Positions 46,912 to 56,673 of a DNA stretch of 64,000 nt are shown here, in pieces. A program made the translations under genes and the position numbers. The notes beneath the pieces were generated by a model. It made no database searches, was not told the DNA's origin, and worked only from the letters and a program-made list of their open reading frames with translations. Source of the DNA: Desulfofarcimen acetoxidans DSM 771. Its GTDB lineage: Bacteria; Bacillota; Desulfotomaculia; Desulfotomaculales; Desulfofarciminaceae. Location of the stretch: the NCBI RefSeq assembly GCF_000024205.1, contig NC_013216.1:868001-932000 (forward strand), given 5' to 3'. Positions within the stretch are counted from its first letter, which is position 1. Each line of letters starts with the position of its first letter.

Positions 46912-47931
46912 ATGATTATAGTTATGTCTATTGAATCCACAGACGCACAGATAGAGGCAGTTATAGAGAAATTAGATGGTCTGGGTTTTAAGACACAGGT
47001 CATTCGCGGGGTAAAGAGAATAGTTATAGGTGCGGTAGGTGACCGGCAGGCGCTCGACAGCGTTAGTCTGAAACAAATGCCAGGTGTGGAGGATATTGTT
47101 AAAATTATGAAGCCTTTCAAAATGGTCAGCAGAGAAGCCAGGGAAGAAAACACGGTTATTAATATACGCGGTATCAGCATAGGTGGAGAGGGCGTTGTTG
47201 TTATGGCCGGTCCCTGTGCGGTGGAAAGCAGGGAACAGCTTTTGACCGCCGCCCGGCAGGTTAAAGCTGCGGGTGGTCATGTCCTGCGTGGCGGTGCTTT
47301 CAAACCACGAACATCTCCTTACAGTTTCCAGGGTATGGAGGAGGAGGGTTTAAAGCTTTTAAAAGAAGCTTCGGAGGAAACAGGTTTGCCAACGGTGACG
47401 GAAGTTATTGATGAACACAGTTTGCAGCTGGCGCATGATTATGTAGACATAATACAAATCGGTGCCAGAAATATGCAAAATTTCCGTTTGCTCAGGGCGG
47501 CCGGACAGACAGATAAAATTATTTTACTGAAAAGAGGATTGTCCGCTACCATAGAGGAATGGTTAATGTCAGCCGAGTATATTATGTCAGAGGGCAATGG
47601 CAAGATTATTCTCTGCGAGAGAGGTATCCGTACTTTTGAAACCTATACCCGCAATACTCTCGATCTCAGTGCCGTTCCGCTGGTTAAGAGGCTCAGTCAC
47701 CTGCCGGTAATTGTTGATCCCAGCCATGCCACAGGTGACAGGCAGCTGGTTGTGCCTATGTCTCTGGCGGCTGCGGCGGGGGGTGCGGACGGTCTGATAG
47801 TGGAAATGCATCCGGAACCGAGTAAAGCTCTTTGTGACGGTGCACAGTCTCTGCACCCGGGGGAACTGGTTGGCTTGATAGCTAAATTAACAAAAATGAT
47901 GCCTGCGATAGATCGCACTATGTCAGTTTAA
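46912..47931 (+). CDS. aroF: 3-deoxy-7-phosphoheptulonate synthase with ACT-like regulatory domain
   Basis: First step of the shikimate pathway: phosphoenolpyruvate and erythrose 4-phosphate to DAHP. The 339-residue type I-beta enzyme has an N-terminal ferredoxin-like regulatory domain (MIIVMSIESTDAQIEAVIEK, residues 1-70) as in Thermotoga DAHPS, and a catalytic barrel with [53 protein letters not shown] and DPSHATGDR. ATG at 46912 follows GGAGGG by seven bases. It is first in the operon and under T-box control. Confidence 0.93.
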   Translation: MIIVMSIESTDAQIEAVIEKLDGLGFKTQVIRGVKRIVIGAVGDRQALDSVSLKQMPGVEDIVKIMKPFKMVSREAREENTVINIRGISIGGEGVVVMAGPCAVESREQLLTAARQVKAAGGHVLRGGAFKPRTSPYSFQGMEEEGLKLLKEASEETGLPTVTEVIDEHSLQLAHDYVDIIQIGARNMQNFRLLRAAGQTDKIILLKRGLSATIEEWLMSAEYIMSEGNGKIILCERGIRTFETYTRNTLDLSAVPLVKRLSHLPVIVDPSHATGDRQLVVPMSLAAAAGGADGLIVEMHPEPSKALCDGAQSLHPGELVGLIAKLTKMMPAIDRTMSV

Positions 47932-47945
47932 TAGGAGAATAACAT

Positions 47946-49106
47946 ATGTGTGAAATAAAGACAGCTAACAATATCAATAAGATTGCTTATCTCGGTCCCA
48001 TTGGTACCTTTTGCGAAGAAGCCGCCTGCAAGTTTACTATGCGGGAGCAAGTTGACTGGCAATTACTTCCTTGCGGCACTATTGTGGATGTATTCAATTC
48101 CGTTTACCGGGGAGAGGTGGATTTAGGCATAGTGCCAATTGAGAATTCCTGTGAAGGCTCGGTAAACCAGACTCTTGATCTGCTGGCTAACGAATTCGAC
48201 TTGAAGATAACCGGGGAGATTATACTGCCGGTGCAGCAGAATTTAATAAGCAGGCAGGGCGTGGAGCTAACGGCTATTACCCGTGTTCTCTCTCATCCCC
48301 AGGCACTGGCTCAATGCCGGGAATATCTTGAAGGTCACTTGCCGGGGGCTGAACCGGTTGAGATTGCCAGTACGGCGGAAGCAGCCAGGCAGGTGGCTTT
48401 GAGCGGGGAGGTCTGGGCTGCTATAGGCACAGCCGGAGCAGCCGCGGCTTACGGGCTAGCTGTACTGGTGCCGGCAATTAATGATTATTCCAATAATGAA
48501 ACCAGGTTTGTGCTGCTTTCCCGGTTTGACAGCGATTGTTTTTGGGATTGTAAAACTTCACTGCTGGTTTATGTATTGAACCAACCAGGCGCGCTGTCCC
48601 GCGTATTGGGGGAGTTTTCTTTAAGGGGAATTAACCTGACCAAGATAGAATCACGCCCGACCCGCAAAAAAATAGGTGAGTATTTCTTTTTTATAGACAT
48701 AGAGGGCCACAGGCTGGAACCCAAAGTAAAAGAGGCGCTGGAGGAAATAAGGACAGTAGCGCAGGCAGTCAGGGTACTGGGTACTTACAGATCGGCTGTC
48801 AAAGTTGAGACGGCTAAAAGAAGTGTCTTTGAACCGACGCTGGACGATTTAAGGCAGGAGATAGATATGATCGATGACCAAATCATAGAACTGCTGGGAC
48901 GTCGTACCCGTACGGTGGATAAGGTTGGCAATTTTAAGAAGGTGGGCAGTGTGCGTGATCCCGAAAGAGAGAGCCGCGTATTGGAAAAACTGAGAAAACT
49001 GGCTGAGATAAAGGGCTTTGATCCTGATGTTATATCAAAGGTCTATAGAATATTATTTGACCATTTCGTTAGTTTGCAACAGAAGAAGGTTGATTCAGGG
49101 CAATAA
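47946..49106 (+). CDS. pheA: Fused prephenate dehydratase-ACT-chorismate mutase
   Basis: A 386-residue enzyme for phenylalanine synthesis. Prephenate dehydratase domain (residues 10-190: AYLGPIGTFCEEAA, VPIENSCEGSVNQTLDLL, catalytic NNETRFVLLS), ACT domain (205-275: QPGALSRVLGEFSLRGINLT, KIESRPT) which senses phenylalanine, and a C-terminal AroQ chorismate mutase (295-380: LDDLRQEIDMIDDQIIELLG). The domain order is the reverse of E. coli PheA. It follows aroF by 14 bases and fits the phenylalanine T-box. Confidence 0.93.
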   Translation: MCEIKTANNINKIAYLGPIGTFCEEAACKFTMREQVDWQLLPCGTIVDVFNSVYRGEVDLGIVPIENSCEGSVNQTLDLLANEFDLKITGEIILPVQQNLISRQGVELTAITRVLSHPQALAQCREYLEGHLPGAEPVEIASTAEAARQVALSGEVWAAIGTAGAAAAYGLAVLVPAINDYSNNETRFVLLSRFDSDCFWDCKTSLLVYVLNQPGALSRVLGEFSLRGINLTKIESRPTRKKIGEYFFFIDIEGHRLEPKVKEALEEIRTVAQAVRVLGTYRSAVKVETAKRSVFEPTLDDLRQEIDMIDDQIIELLGRRTRTVDKVGNFKKVGSVRDPERESRVLEKLRKLAEIKGFDPDVISKVYRILFDHFVSLQQKKVDSGQ

Positions 49107-49251
49107 GATAATCGAAGAATAGGTTGTTTTATAAAGCTTATTCTTTTCATCATAAAAAATCATACCTAAAAAGTAACTTTAGCTTGAAATAAAATTTGGC
49201 TTAGTATATAATTTTGTTAATCAAATAGTATAAGATATTCCAAGTGTTTTT

Positions 49252-49355
49252 TAGTTGAGAAGAGTAAAGTTGAGTGAGTTTCATGAGTAGAGCTGAGATG
49301 AGTACGGTATATCTGTCAGTATACAGCCGTCTCTCATTTGAGTACGGTTTTTTAT
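49252..49355 (+). promoter_or_regulatory. TRAP-type trp attenuator leader
   Basis: Between 49252 and 49302 there are about ten NAG triplets (TAG, GAG, GAG, AAG, GAG, GAG, GAG, TAG, GAG, GAG), several spaced by exactly two bases, as in mtrB/TRAP sites. The last GAGs belong to an antiterminator (GAGA, CGG, TATA with TATA, CCG, TCTC; 49295-49333). This overlaps a terminator stem (CCGT..CTCA with TGAG.ACGG, 49327-49347) followed by six T. Tryptophan-loaded TRAP would block the antiterminator and stop transcription before trpE. Confidence 0.75.
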
Positions 49356-49375
49356 TTTGCGCTGGATGGAAGTGA

Positions 49376-50857
49376 TTGTATATTATGATAAAACCTGGTT
49401 ACGAGGAATATCTCAGACTGAGTGCTGATTATAACCTGATACCTGTATATACAGATTGTGAAGCGGATACTGAAACGCCCAACACGGTTTATTTAAAGAC
49501 AGTCGGTGATGGCCATGGCTGCCTGCTGGAAAGCGTAAACGGTGGGGAGAATGTGGGGAGGCACTCCTTTATCTGCCTGAAGCCCTTTTTGACTTACAGG
49601 GGATCTAATACGGAAGGTGAACTGACCTATCCCGGCGGATTGAAAAAAGCTGTTGTTGGTTCACCCCATAAGGTGTTGCAGGGCCTGATGGACAGTTATA
49701 GAATTCCTTCCTTTCCTGAACTGATCGAATTTTCCGGCGGGGCGGTTGGCTATATAGGCTATGATGTTGTGCGTTCCGTCGAGGAGTTGCCTGAGCTGTT
49801 GCCGGAAGACGATTCATTGCCTTTGTGTATGATGTTTTTTCCTTCGGTGATTTTATGCTACGACCATGTTTGCCGCAGTATGAAAATTGTAGCCAATGTT
49901 CCGGTAGGTGATGACCCGGCACAGTCATATGAGCAGTCTCTGGAGCTAATTAAGGCTGTGAAGCAGGATTTGCAGAAACCGCTGGTTTTACCGGGGGATA
50001 ATTTCGAGCAGGAAAAGCGGTCACCCGCCGCCGGTCTTGAGGAGATAGTATCTGAGCCGGGCAAAGAATTATTTATGGAGATGGTAGAACAGGCTCTGGA
50101 ATATATCAGAGCCGGGGATATCATTCAAGTTGTTTTATCCCGCCGCTATTCAACGCCGCAGAGGGAGGAGCCTTTCAGTATCTTTAGAAAGCTGCGTCGT
50201 TTAAACCCTTCGCCTTATATGTACTTTATGGATTTCGGTGATCCTGTGGTGGTAGGGTCTTCGCCTGAGATGTTGGTTAAGGTGCATAACGGCCAGGTCC
50301 TCACTCATCCCATTGCCGGAACCAGACCGAGAGGCAAGAACGGTGCTCAGGACAGTGAACTAGCTAAAGATTTATTGGCTGACGAGAAGGAGCGGGCGGA
50401 ACACCTGATGCTGGTGGATCTGGGACGCAATGACATAGGCAGAGTCAGTTTGCCCGGTACGGTTGAGGTGGCCCGTTTTATGGAAATAGAAAAGTTTTCT
50501 CACGTAATGCATATAGTATCTACCGTTCAGGGGAGGCTTTTGCCGGAAAAAACACCTTTGGATGCCTTAATGGCCTGTTTTCCTGCCGGCACAGTCAGCG
50601 GGGCGCCTAAAATCAGAGCCATGAGTATTATAGAGGAGTTGGAACCGATGCGGCGCGGTATCTATGCCGGCGCTGTCGGCTATATCGGCTTTAATAACAC
50701 TATGGATACGGCTATTGCCATCAGAACAATTGTTGTAAATAAAGGCAAATGCTATGTGCAGGCAGGGGCTGGTATTGTTGCCGATTCAGAACCGGAAAAA
50801 GAGTATGTGGAAACGCAAAACAAAGCCGGAGCCCTTTTGCGGGTGTTGGGTTATTAG
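49376..50857 (+). CDS. trpE: Anthranilate synthase component I
   Basis: A 493-residue chorismate-utilising enzyme making anthranilate with TrpG ammonia. The LLES feedback motif ([18 protein letters not shown]) binds tryptophan. Catalytic motifs: [54 protein letters not shown], and [15 protein letters not shown]. The start is TTG 49376 (six bases after GGATGG) or ATG 49385; the sequence does not decide. It is the first gene of the trp segment behind the TRAP-type leader. Confidence 0.95.
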   Translation: MYIMIKPGYEEYLRLSADYNLIPVYTDCEADTETPNTVYLKTVGDGHGCLLESVNGGENVGRHSFICLKPFLTYRGSNTEGELTYPGGLKKAVVGSPHKVLQGLMDSYRIPSFPELIEFSGGAVGYIGYDVVRSVEELPELLPEDDSLPLCMMFFPSVILCYDHVCRSMKIVANVPVGDDPAQSYEQSLELIKAVKQDLQKPLVLPGDNFEQEKRSPAAGLEEIVSEPGKELFMEMVEQALEYIRAGDIIQVVLSRRYSTPQREEPFSIFRKLRRLNPSPYMYFMDFGDPVVVGSSPEMLVKVHNGQVLTHPIAGTRPRGKNGAQDSELAKDLLADEKERAEHLMLVDLGRNDIGRVSLPGTVEVARFMEIEKFSHVMHIVSTVQGRLLPEKTPLDALMACFPAGTVSGAPKIRAMSIIEELEPMRRGIYAGAVGYIGFNNTMDTAIAIRTIVVNKGKCYVQAGAGIVADSEPEKEYVETQNKAGALLRVLGY

Positions 50858-50903
50858 TTTACGAGAAAAGATGAGTTAGGAATAATGAGCCGAGGTGAGC
50901 CGA

Positions 50904-51509
50904 ATGATTTTAATGATTGACAATTATGACTCCTTTACCTATAACCTGGTGCAGTATTTTGCCAAACTGGGTGAACGGGTTACAGTAGTGCGCAACGATA
51001 AAATAACTCTGACGGAAGTAAAATCTATGAAACCGGAAGGCATAGTCATCTCCCCCGGTCCGGGGAACCCGGACAGTGCCGGTATCTCTCTGGAATTGGT
51101 GAAAAACTTTTCCGGCCGTCTGCCCATTTTGGGTGTTTGCCTGGGGCACCAGGTTATCGGGCAGGCTTTTGGCGGCCGGGTTGTGCGGGCGGCCAGGCTG
51201 ATGCATGGCAAGACCTCTGCTGTGGTTCATGATGGGGAGACAATATTTAATCAAGTGCCTACTCCCTTTACTGCGGTGCGCTACCACTCGCTTTTGGTGG
51301 AAAAAGAATCGCTGCCTGATTGCCTGGAGATTACTGCCTGGACGGAGCAGGGAGAGATTATGGGGCTAAGACATAAAGTATACCCGGTGGAAGGAGTTCA
51401 GTTCCATCCTGAATCAATGCTTTCGGAATATGGCATGGATATGCTGGCCAATTTTTTAAATATGGTTCAGAAACATAAAGAGTACCGCATCATAGAAAAG
51501 GTTGTTTAG
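50904..51509 (+). CDS. trpG: Anthranilate synthase component II (glutamine amidotransferase)
   Basis: A 201-residue class I amidotransferase that supplies ammonia to TrpE, and possibly to aminodeoxychorismate synthase. Motifs: [31 protein letters not shown], nucleophile in [17 protein letters not shown], and [13 protein letters not shown] 50904 is preferred over the GTG at 50895 since AGGTGA lies five bases before it. Confidence 0.95.
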   Translation: MILMIDNYDSFTYNLVQYFAKLGERVTVVRNDKITLTEVKSMKPEGIVISPGPGNPDSAGISLELVKNFSGRLPILGVCLGHQVIGQAFGGRVVRAARLMHGKTSAVVHDGETIFNQVPTPFTAVRYHSLLVEKESLPDCLEITAWTEQGEIMGLRHKVYPVEGVQFHPESMLSEYGMDMLANFLNMVQKHKEYRIIEKVV

Positions 51510-51528
51510 CTGAGGGGAGGAGAGCTTA

Positions 51529-52563
51529 GTGAAAGCTATTTTAGAGAAAGTGATTGCCGGAGAGCCTCTGACTGAGGAAGAGTCCAGTTATGCTATGAAC
51601 CTGATTATGGAAGGAGAGGCAACTCCGGCTCAAATAGCCGCGCTCTTGACAGCACTGCGTTTAAAAGGCGAGACTGTGGATGAGATAACCGGCTTTGCCA
51701 GAGTGATGAGGCAAAAGGCGACTGTAGTGGAAGCCGATTTTCCCATGCTGTTGGATACCTGTGGTACCGGTGGTGACGGTTCCAATACTTTTAATATTTC
51801 TACCACGGCTGCCCTGGTGCTGGCCGGCGCCGGTGTTAAGATAGCCAAACACGGCAACCGGGCTGCTACAAGCAAGTGCGGCAGTGCTGATGTGTTAGAG
51901 AAACTGGGTGTTAACCTGGAACTGGAGCCTCAGGAAATTACTGATTGCCTTAATAAGGTCGGTATAGGCTTTTTATTCGCACCCGCCCTGCATAAGGCCA
52001 TGAAGCATGCTATCGGACCGCGTCGTGAATTAGGCTTTCGTACAGTATTCAACGTTCTCGGTCCATTGACTAACCCGGCGGGTGCCAAAGCGCATGTGCT
52101 GGGAGTATACAGCAAGGATTTGACAGAAATTATGGCCAGTGTTCTGGCCAGGCTGGGAGTTTTCAGAGCATTTGTAGTTCACGGGGCGGGAGGTCTTGAT
52201 GAAATGTCCCCGGCCGGGTTGACAGAGGTCAGTGAGGTAAAGGACGGACAGGTTGTTTCCTATCAAATTGATCCTGCGGACTACGGCTTCAGACCGGCTA
52301 AAGTCAGCCAATTGGCAGGGGGAACGCCGGAGGAAAACGCTGCTATTACAACCAGTGTGCTGTCCGGGGAAAGAGGCCCTCGTCGGGATGCGGTAGTGTT
52401 AAATGCCGCCCTTGGTTTCATGGCGGCAGGCTATGCGGAAGATTTTGCTGCCGGGGTAGACCTGGCGAATAAGAGTATAGACAATGGTTATGCTTTGAAA
52501 AAATTAATCGAACTGGTGGAGTTTACATCACAGTATAAAAAGAAGCTGGTGGCAGGTTTATGA
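51529..52563 (+). CDS. trpD: Anthranilate phosphoribosyltransferase
   Basis: Transfers phosphoribose from PRPP to anthranilate. The 344-residue protein has the PRPP-binding LLDTCGTGGDGSNTFNIST loop, KHGNRAATSKCGSADVLE, and FLFAPALHKAMKHAIGPRRE. GTG start after GGGGAGGAG. Its stop codon overlaps the trpC start (ATGA). Confidence 0.95.
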   Translation: MKAILEKVIAGEPLTEEESSYAMNLIMEGEATPAQIAALLTALRLKGETVDEITGFARVMRQKATVVEADFPMLLDTCGTGGDGSNTFNISTTAALVLAGAGVKIAKHGNRAATSKCGSADVLEKLGVNLELEPQEITDCLNKVGIGFLFAPALHKAMKHAIGPRRELGFRTVFNVLGPLTNPAGAKAHVLGVYSKDLTEIMASVLARLGVFRAFVVHGAGGLDEMSPAGLTEVSEVKDGQVVSYQIDPADYGFRPAKVSQLAGGTPEENAAITTSVLSGERGPRRDAVVLNAALGFMAAGYAEDFAAGVDLANKSIDNGYALKKLIELVEFTSQYKKKLVAGL

Positions 52564-53375
52564 GAGAACTTCGGGGTATCCTGAAAGAGATTATAGAGCA
52601 CAAAATTTTTGAATTGAAGAGTCAAAAAGAGAGAATTACTCCGGCTGAAATGCAGGCGGGAGCGGAAAAAATATCTGCAGCAGCAAAAAAGCGGGCTAAA
52701 GCCAAGTCTTTTTATCGGGCGCTGAAAAAGCCGGGTGAAATGTCTATCATTGCCGAGGTTAAAAGAAAGTCTCCTTCCAGGGGGTTGTTAAGAGCTGATT
52801 TCAACCCGGCAGAGATAATCAAATCCTATACTGACGCAGGAGCTTCAGCCCTGTCAATTTTGACTGACGAAAAGTTTTTCGGCGGCAGTTCTCAATACTT
52901 AAAGCTCGGTGCGGAGATAACACACTTGCCTCTGCTGAGAAAAGACTTTATTATAGATGAGTATCAAATATATGAAGCGGCTGTTCTGGGTGCTTACTCC
53001 GTTCTTTTAATAGCCAGGGTACTTCACCCTAAAACCTTAAAAAGATTTTATGCTCTGGCAAAAGAACTGGGTTTGGATGCCCTGGTAGAAATCCATGGAG
53101 AAGCGGAATTGACTGCGGTTCTGGAAGCGGGGGTCAGGATCGTGGGTATAAATAACCGCAATCTGGAGACTTTTCAAACCGATATCAATCACACCCTGCG
53201 TATGAGAGAAAAAATTACGGTTCCGGAGATTGTAGTGGTCAGTGAAAGCGGTATTAAAACTTATGCTGACATACTGACCTTGAAATCAGCGGGTGTGGAC
53301 GCCGTTCTGGTAGGAGAGAGCTTTATGGTTCATCCTGATGTAGGTGCTGCTGTAAGAGAACTGAGGGGTGCATAA
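52560..53375 (+). CDS. trpC: Indole-3-glycerol phosphate synthase
   Basis: A 271-residue TIM barrel that closes the indole ring. Motifs: SIIAEVKRKSPSRGLLRADF, SALSILTDEKFFGGS, LLRKDFIIDEYQIYEA, GINNRNLETFQTD, SESGI and ADAVLVGESFM-like VDAVLVGESFM. The ATG overlaps trpD by 4 bases, so the genes are translationally coupled. Confidence 0.95.
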   Translation: MRELRGILKEIIEHKIFELKSQKERITPAEMQAGAEKISAAAKKRAKAKSFYRALKKPGEMSIIAEVKRKSPSRGLLRADFNPAEIIKSYTDAGASALSILTDEKFFGGSSQYLKLGAEITHLPLLRKDFIIDEYQIYEAAVLGAYSVLLIARVLHPKTLKRFYALAKELGLDALVEIHGEAELTAVLEAGVRIVGINNRNLETFQTDINHTLRMREKITVPEIVVVSESGIKTYADILTLKSAGVDAVLVGESFMVHPDVGAAVRELRGA

Positions 53376-53376
53376 A

Positions 53377-54012
53377 ATGCCTGGAACAGTGCGGGTTAAA
53401 ATCTGCGGCATAATGAGCGAGGAAATAGCAGGGGCGGCAGTAGCCGCCGGAGCCGATGCACTGGGCTTTGTCTTTGCTCAGAGCAGGCGCCGTGTAACTG
53501 CGGAAAGGGCCAGACAAATCATTGCCACAGTACCTCCTTTTATCAGCCGGGCAGGTGTTTTTGTTGATTCCTCCCCGCAAGAAGTGTTGGATATTGTTAA
53601 CTACTGCGGGTTGGACTCTGTGCAGCTGCACGGTGAAGAAGACCTGGCTGAGTACAAGGCTTTACTGCACCGGACGGTTAAAGTTATTCTTTCCTGCCGG
53701 GTCAAGGGTGAGGAGTCGGTAAGCGGTGTGCTTAAATCAGCGGCAGATGCTTATTTGTTTGACACCTATAAGAAGGGTATGCCCGGTGGGACAGGTGAGG
53801 TTTTTGACTGGCGGATTTTAAAGAGCTTCACTTTTCCGGCACCGGTGATACTTTCCGGCGGCTTAAATACGGAAAACGTGGCGATGGCAGTCGAGACTGT
53901 AAAGCCCTTTGCCGTGGATGTTTCCAGCGGTGTGGAGACTGACGGTGTAAAAGATGTAGAAAAAATAAAAACCTTTATTAAACAGGCGAAAGGAGTCCAT
54001 ATAAATGATTGA
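53377..54012 (+). CDS. trpF: Phosphoribosylanthranilate isomerase
   Basis: A 211-residue TIM barrel catalysing the Amadori rearrangement of phosphoribosylanthranilate. Motifs: VRVKICGIMSEEIAGAAVAA (catalytic cysteine), ADALGFVFAQSRRRV, DSVQLHGEED, LSGGLNTENV and AVDVSSGVETDGVKD. ATG at 53377 comes one base after the trpC stop; GAGGGG lies before it. An in-frame GTG at 53368 is less likely. It overlaps trpA by 8 bases with no room for trpB. Confidence 0.94.
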   Translation: MPGTVRVKICGIMSEEIAGAAVAAGADALGFVFAQSRRRVTAERARQIIATVPPFISRAGVFVDSSPQEVLDIVNYCGLDSVQLHGEEDLAEYKALLHRTVKVILSCRVKGEESVSGVLKSAADAYLFDTYKKGMPGGTGEVFDWRILKSFTFPAPVILSGGLNTENVAMAVETVKPFAVDVSSGVETDGVKDVEKIKTFIKQAKGVHIND

Positions 54013-54823
54013 GAAGAGATTAGCTGAGCTGAGAAAAAACGGTGAGAAAGCGTTGATTCCCTTTGTTACGGCAGGGGACCCCGATCTGCCAACTACAGTT
54101 AAGCTGGTTCTGTCTATGGCGGAAGCGGGCGCTGATGTGATTGAACTGGGAGTGCCTTTTACCGATCCGGTAGCTGACGGACCGGCTATTCAAAAAGCCT
54201 CTTTGCGTTCCCTGGCCGGGGGTACCAATCTGGCCGGTATTCTTGATTCGGTCAGGGAAATCAGGCAAAAATCTGATATACCGCTGGTGCTTATGACTTA
54301 TTACAACCCGGTTTTCAGGTTTGGTATAGATAAATTTGTCGCCGAGGCGGCAGAGGCGGGAGTGAACGGCCTGATCATGCCGGATGTGCCCCTGGAGGAA
54401 TCAGGACCTCTGGCAAAACCGGCCAGAGAAAAGGGTATTGACTTGATTCCCCTAGTAGCTCCCAACAGTCCGGAAGAGAGAATTAAGAAAATCACAGCCG
54501 AAGCAGGCGGGTTTATTTATTGTGTATCTTCTCTGGGTGTTACCGGGGTGCGCAAATCTATCAAGACTGACATAGCCAATTTTATCAGCCGTGTTAAAAA
54601 GTATACGGAGCTATCCGTAGCAGTGGGTTTTGGCATTTCCGGACCGGCTCAGGCGGCTGAAATGGCTGCCTATTGCGATGCGGTTATTGTGGGCAGTGCC
54701 CTGGTCAACTTGATTGAAGCTAATGCTGCTTCCGCTGAACTGGCGGAAATACTGGCCGGAAAAGTTCGCGAGTTGAAAGCTGCCATCAGCCGGAAGGAGG
54801 GTGAGGCAGTTGCCGCAGTGTAA
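54005..54823 (+). CDS. trpA: Tryptophan synthase alpha chain
   Basis: A 272-residue TIM barrel that cleaves indole-glycerol phosphate to indole. Catalytic glutamate in [20 protein letters not shown], catalytic aspartate in [14 protein letters not shown], phosphate site in [13 protein letters not shown]. It normally forms an alpha2-beta2 complex with TrpB, yet trpB is not next to it. AAAGGAG overlaps the end of trpF and serves as its ribosome site. Confidence 0.95.
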   Translation: MIEKRLAELRKNGEKALIPFVTAGDPDLPTTVKLVLSMAEAGADVIELGVPFTDPVADGPAIQKASLRSLAGGTNLAGILDSVREIRQKSDIPLVLMTYYNPVFRFGIDKFVAEAAEAGVNGLIMPDVPLEESGPLAKPAREKGIDLIPLVAPNSPEERIKKITAEAGGFIYCVSSLGVTGVRKSIKTDIANFISRVKKYTELSVAVGFGISGPAQAAEMAAYCDAVIVGSALVNLIEANAASAELAEILAGKVRELKAAISRKEGEAVAAV

Positions 54824-55634
54824 GCTTTACAGCAGGGAGCACCAGAAAGATTCTACGGTTGTAAAAGTAGGGGATGTCAGCATAGGTGACGGTACGGTGG
54901 TTGTCATTGCCGGCCCCTGTTCGGTGGAAAACCGGGAACAGTTAGTCGGTCTGTCTGTACAGATTAAAGAAATGGGCGTTAATGTTTTGCGCGGCGGCGC
55001 TTTTAAGCCGAGAACATCCCCTTATGATTTTCAGGGTTTGGGTTTGGAAGGTTTGAAAATATTGGCTGAGGCCAGAGAAGCCTCGGGACTGCCGGTAATA
55101 ACGGAAGTTATGGATATACGGCAAATGGATCTAGTTTGCCGTTATGCGGATATTATCCAAATCGGCAGCCGCAACATGCAGAATACTCCGCTCTTGAGGG
55201 AAGCAGGCAAAACCGATAAACCGGTAATGTTAAAACGCGGTTTATCCTCTACGCTGGAGGAATGGCTGCTGGCTGCCGAGTATATATTGATGAACGGCAA
55301 CAAGCAGGTGATATTATGCGAACGTGGCATTCGCAGCTTTGAAACCTATACCCGCAATACCTTTGATATAAACGCTATACCGGCTATTAAGCATCTCTCC
55401 CACCTGCCTCTGATTGCCGATCCCAGCCACGGAACAGGCCGCAGGGAGTTAGTAGGCCCGGTAGCCACAGCAGCCCTGGCGGCAGGCGCGGATGGCATAA
55501 TGATTGAGGTTCACCCTGATCCGTCAAAAGCTCTGTCGGACGGCGCCCAGTCATTAAGGCCGCAGGAGTTTAAGGATATGATGAACGGGTTGCGCAATTT
55601 TCGGTTATTGTTTGATAAAAAAGTATCTGCTTAA
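54810..55634 (+). CDS. aroF: 3-deoxy-7-phosphoheptulonate synthase, short form without regulatory domain
   Basis: A second type I-beta DAHP synthase, about 274 residues, closely similar to the first ([82 protein letters not shown]) but without the N-terminal ACT-like domain. It should not be feedback-inhibited in the same manner, and its supply is set by trp operon transcription. TTG 54810 (eight bases after GGAGGG) is preferred over GTG 54801. It overlaps the end of trpA. Confidence 0.92.
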   Translation: MPQCKLYSREHQKDSTVVKVGDVSIGDGTVVVIAGPCSVENREQLVGLSVQIKEMGVNVLRGGAFKPRTSPYDFQGLGLEGLKILAEAREASGLPVITEVMDIRQMDLVCRYADIIQIGSRNMQNTPLLREAGKTDKPVMLKRGLSSTLEEWLLAAEYILMNGNKQVILCERGIRSFETYTRNTFDINAIPAIKHLSHLPLIADPSHGTGRRELVGPVATAALAAGADGIMIEVHPDPSKALSDGAQSLRPQEFKDMMNGLRNFRLLFDKKVSA

Positions 55635-55640
55635 TAATGG

Positions 55641-55677
55641 ACCGTGGTATCAGTTTAACTGGTGCCGCGGTTTTTTT
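55641..55677 (+). terminator. Intrinsic terminator of the aromatic operon
   Basis: An imperfect stem starting ACCGTGG and ending CCGCGGT around CAGT/ACTG is followed by seven T, seven bases after the stop of the last gene. The 250 bases from here to cas6 are very AT-rich and probably hold the cas promoter. Confidence 0.85.
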
Positions 55678-55926
55678 ATTTGAGGCGGTTTTATATTATA
55701 TTGTTTGTGCTATTACCTAATAAGTTAAAAATTATGAATTTCCTAATGAAATAGCATTGACATATTGAGATTGATATATTATTATAATAAAAATTAACAA
55801 TAGGTTTAAATAATCTGTATTTAATCTAAGACATAATGTAATGTAAATATTGTTAATTTTTATTATTAATCTAACCATCCTGGAATTTTGAGTTTGGTAT
55901 CAATAATTTTAGAGGTAGGTGTGAAG

Positions 55927-56661
55927 ATGCGAATTAAAGTTGATATAGAAACCGGATCTATGGAACTGCCAATTGATTACAGAAGAAAATTTTTATCTTA
56001 TATTAAAAGTGCTTTTGAAGATTACAATCAGGAATTATACACGGAACTCTACGAAATGGGCAGTTCACCCAAATCCTTTTGTTTTAGTATTTATTTTTTA
56101 CCGGAGGTGGAAATAGGTAAGGAGGAGATCATCCTGCGTAGCAAACGCTTTACTGCCTGGTTTACGACTCCTGATATTTTAATGGGGGTACACCTGATCA
56201 ATGCTTTAATGGCTCGTCGCAATAAGTGGTTCCCCCTGGCGGATTGCGATAATAAGCTGCGCACTCTGTCAATTAACAATGTTCAGGAGCGACCTATTAC
56301 CGCTAATACCGCACTCTTTAGAATTCTCTCACCAATAGTTATTAGGGACCACGACAATAAAGAAATGAAAAAGGATTGGTACTATACCTATGAAGATAGT
56401 GAATTTGAAATTATTTGGAAGCGAAACCTAAAGGCAGAACTGAAAAACAAGTTTGGCCGGGATGTTAGCAGCGATATTAATGAACTGCAAATCAAGCCCA
56501 TTAAGCTGAGAAAAACGGTGGTAAGAAATTATGACATTTATATACCCTGCACTATCGGAAATTTCATTTTAGAGGGGGAAAGGTATTTGTTGGAATATAT
56601 TTATAAGGCAGGAATTGGCAGCCGGCGGTCCTTGGGTTTCGGCTGCCTTGATATAGTGTGA
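55927..56661 (+). CDS. cas6: CRISPR-associated endoribonuclease Cas6
   Basis: A protein of about 244 residues that cuts pre-crRNA within repeats. RAMP-fold pattern with strands RIKVDIETGSMELPIDYRR at the N-terminus, and a C-terminal glycine-rich loop GIGSRRSLGFGCLDIV typical of Cas6. ATG 55927 is chosen over an upstream start at 55888. First gene of the operon. Confidence 0.93.
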   Translation: MRIKVDIETGSMELPIDYRRKFLSYIKSAFEDYNQELYTELYEMGSSPKSFCFSIYFLPEVEIGKEEIILRSKRFTAWFTTPDILMGVHLINALMARRNKWFPLADCDNKLRTLSINNVQERPITANTALFRILSPIVIRDHDNKEMKKDWYYTYEDSEFEIIWKRNLKAELKNKFGRDVSSDINELQIKPIKLRKTVVRNYDIYIPCTIGNFILEGERYLLEYIYKAGIGSRRSLGFGCLDIV

Positions 56662-56673
56662 GGAGGGATGAGA

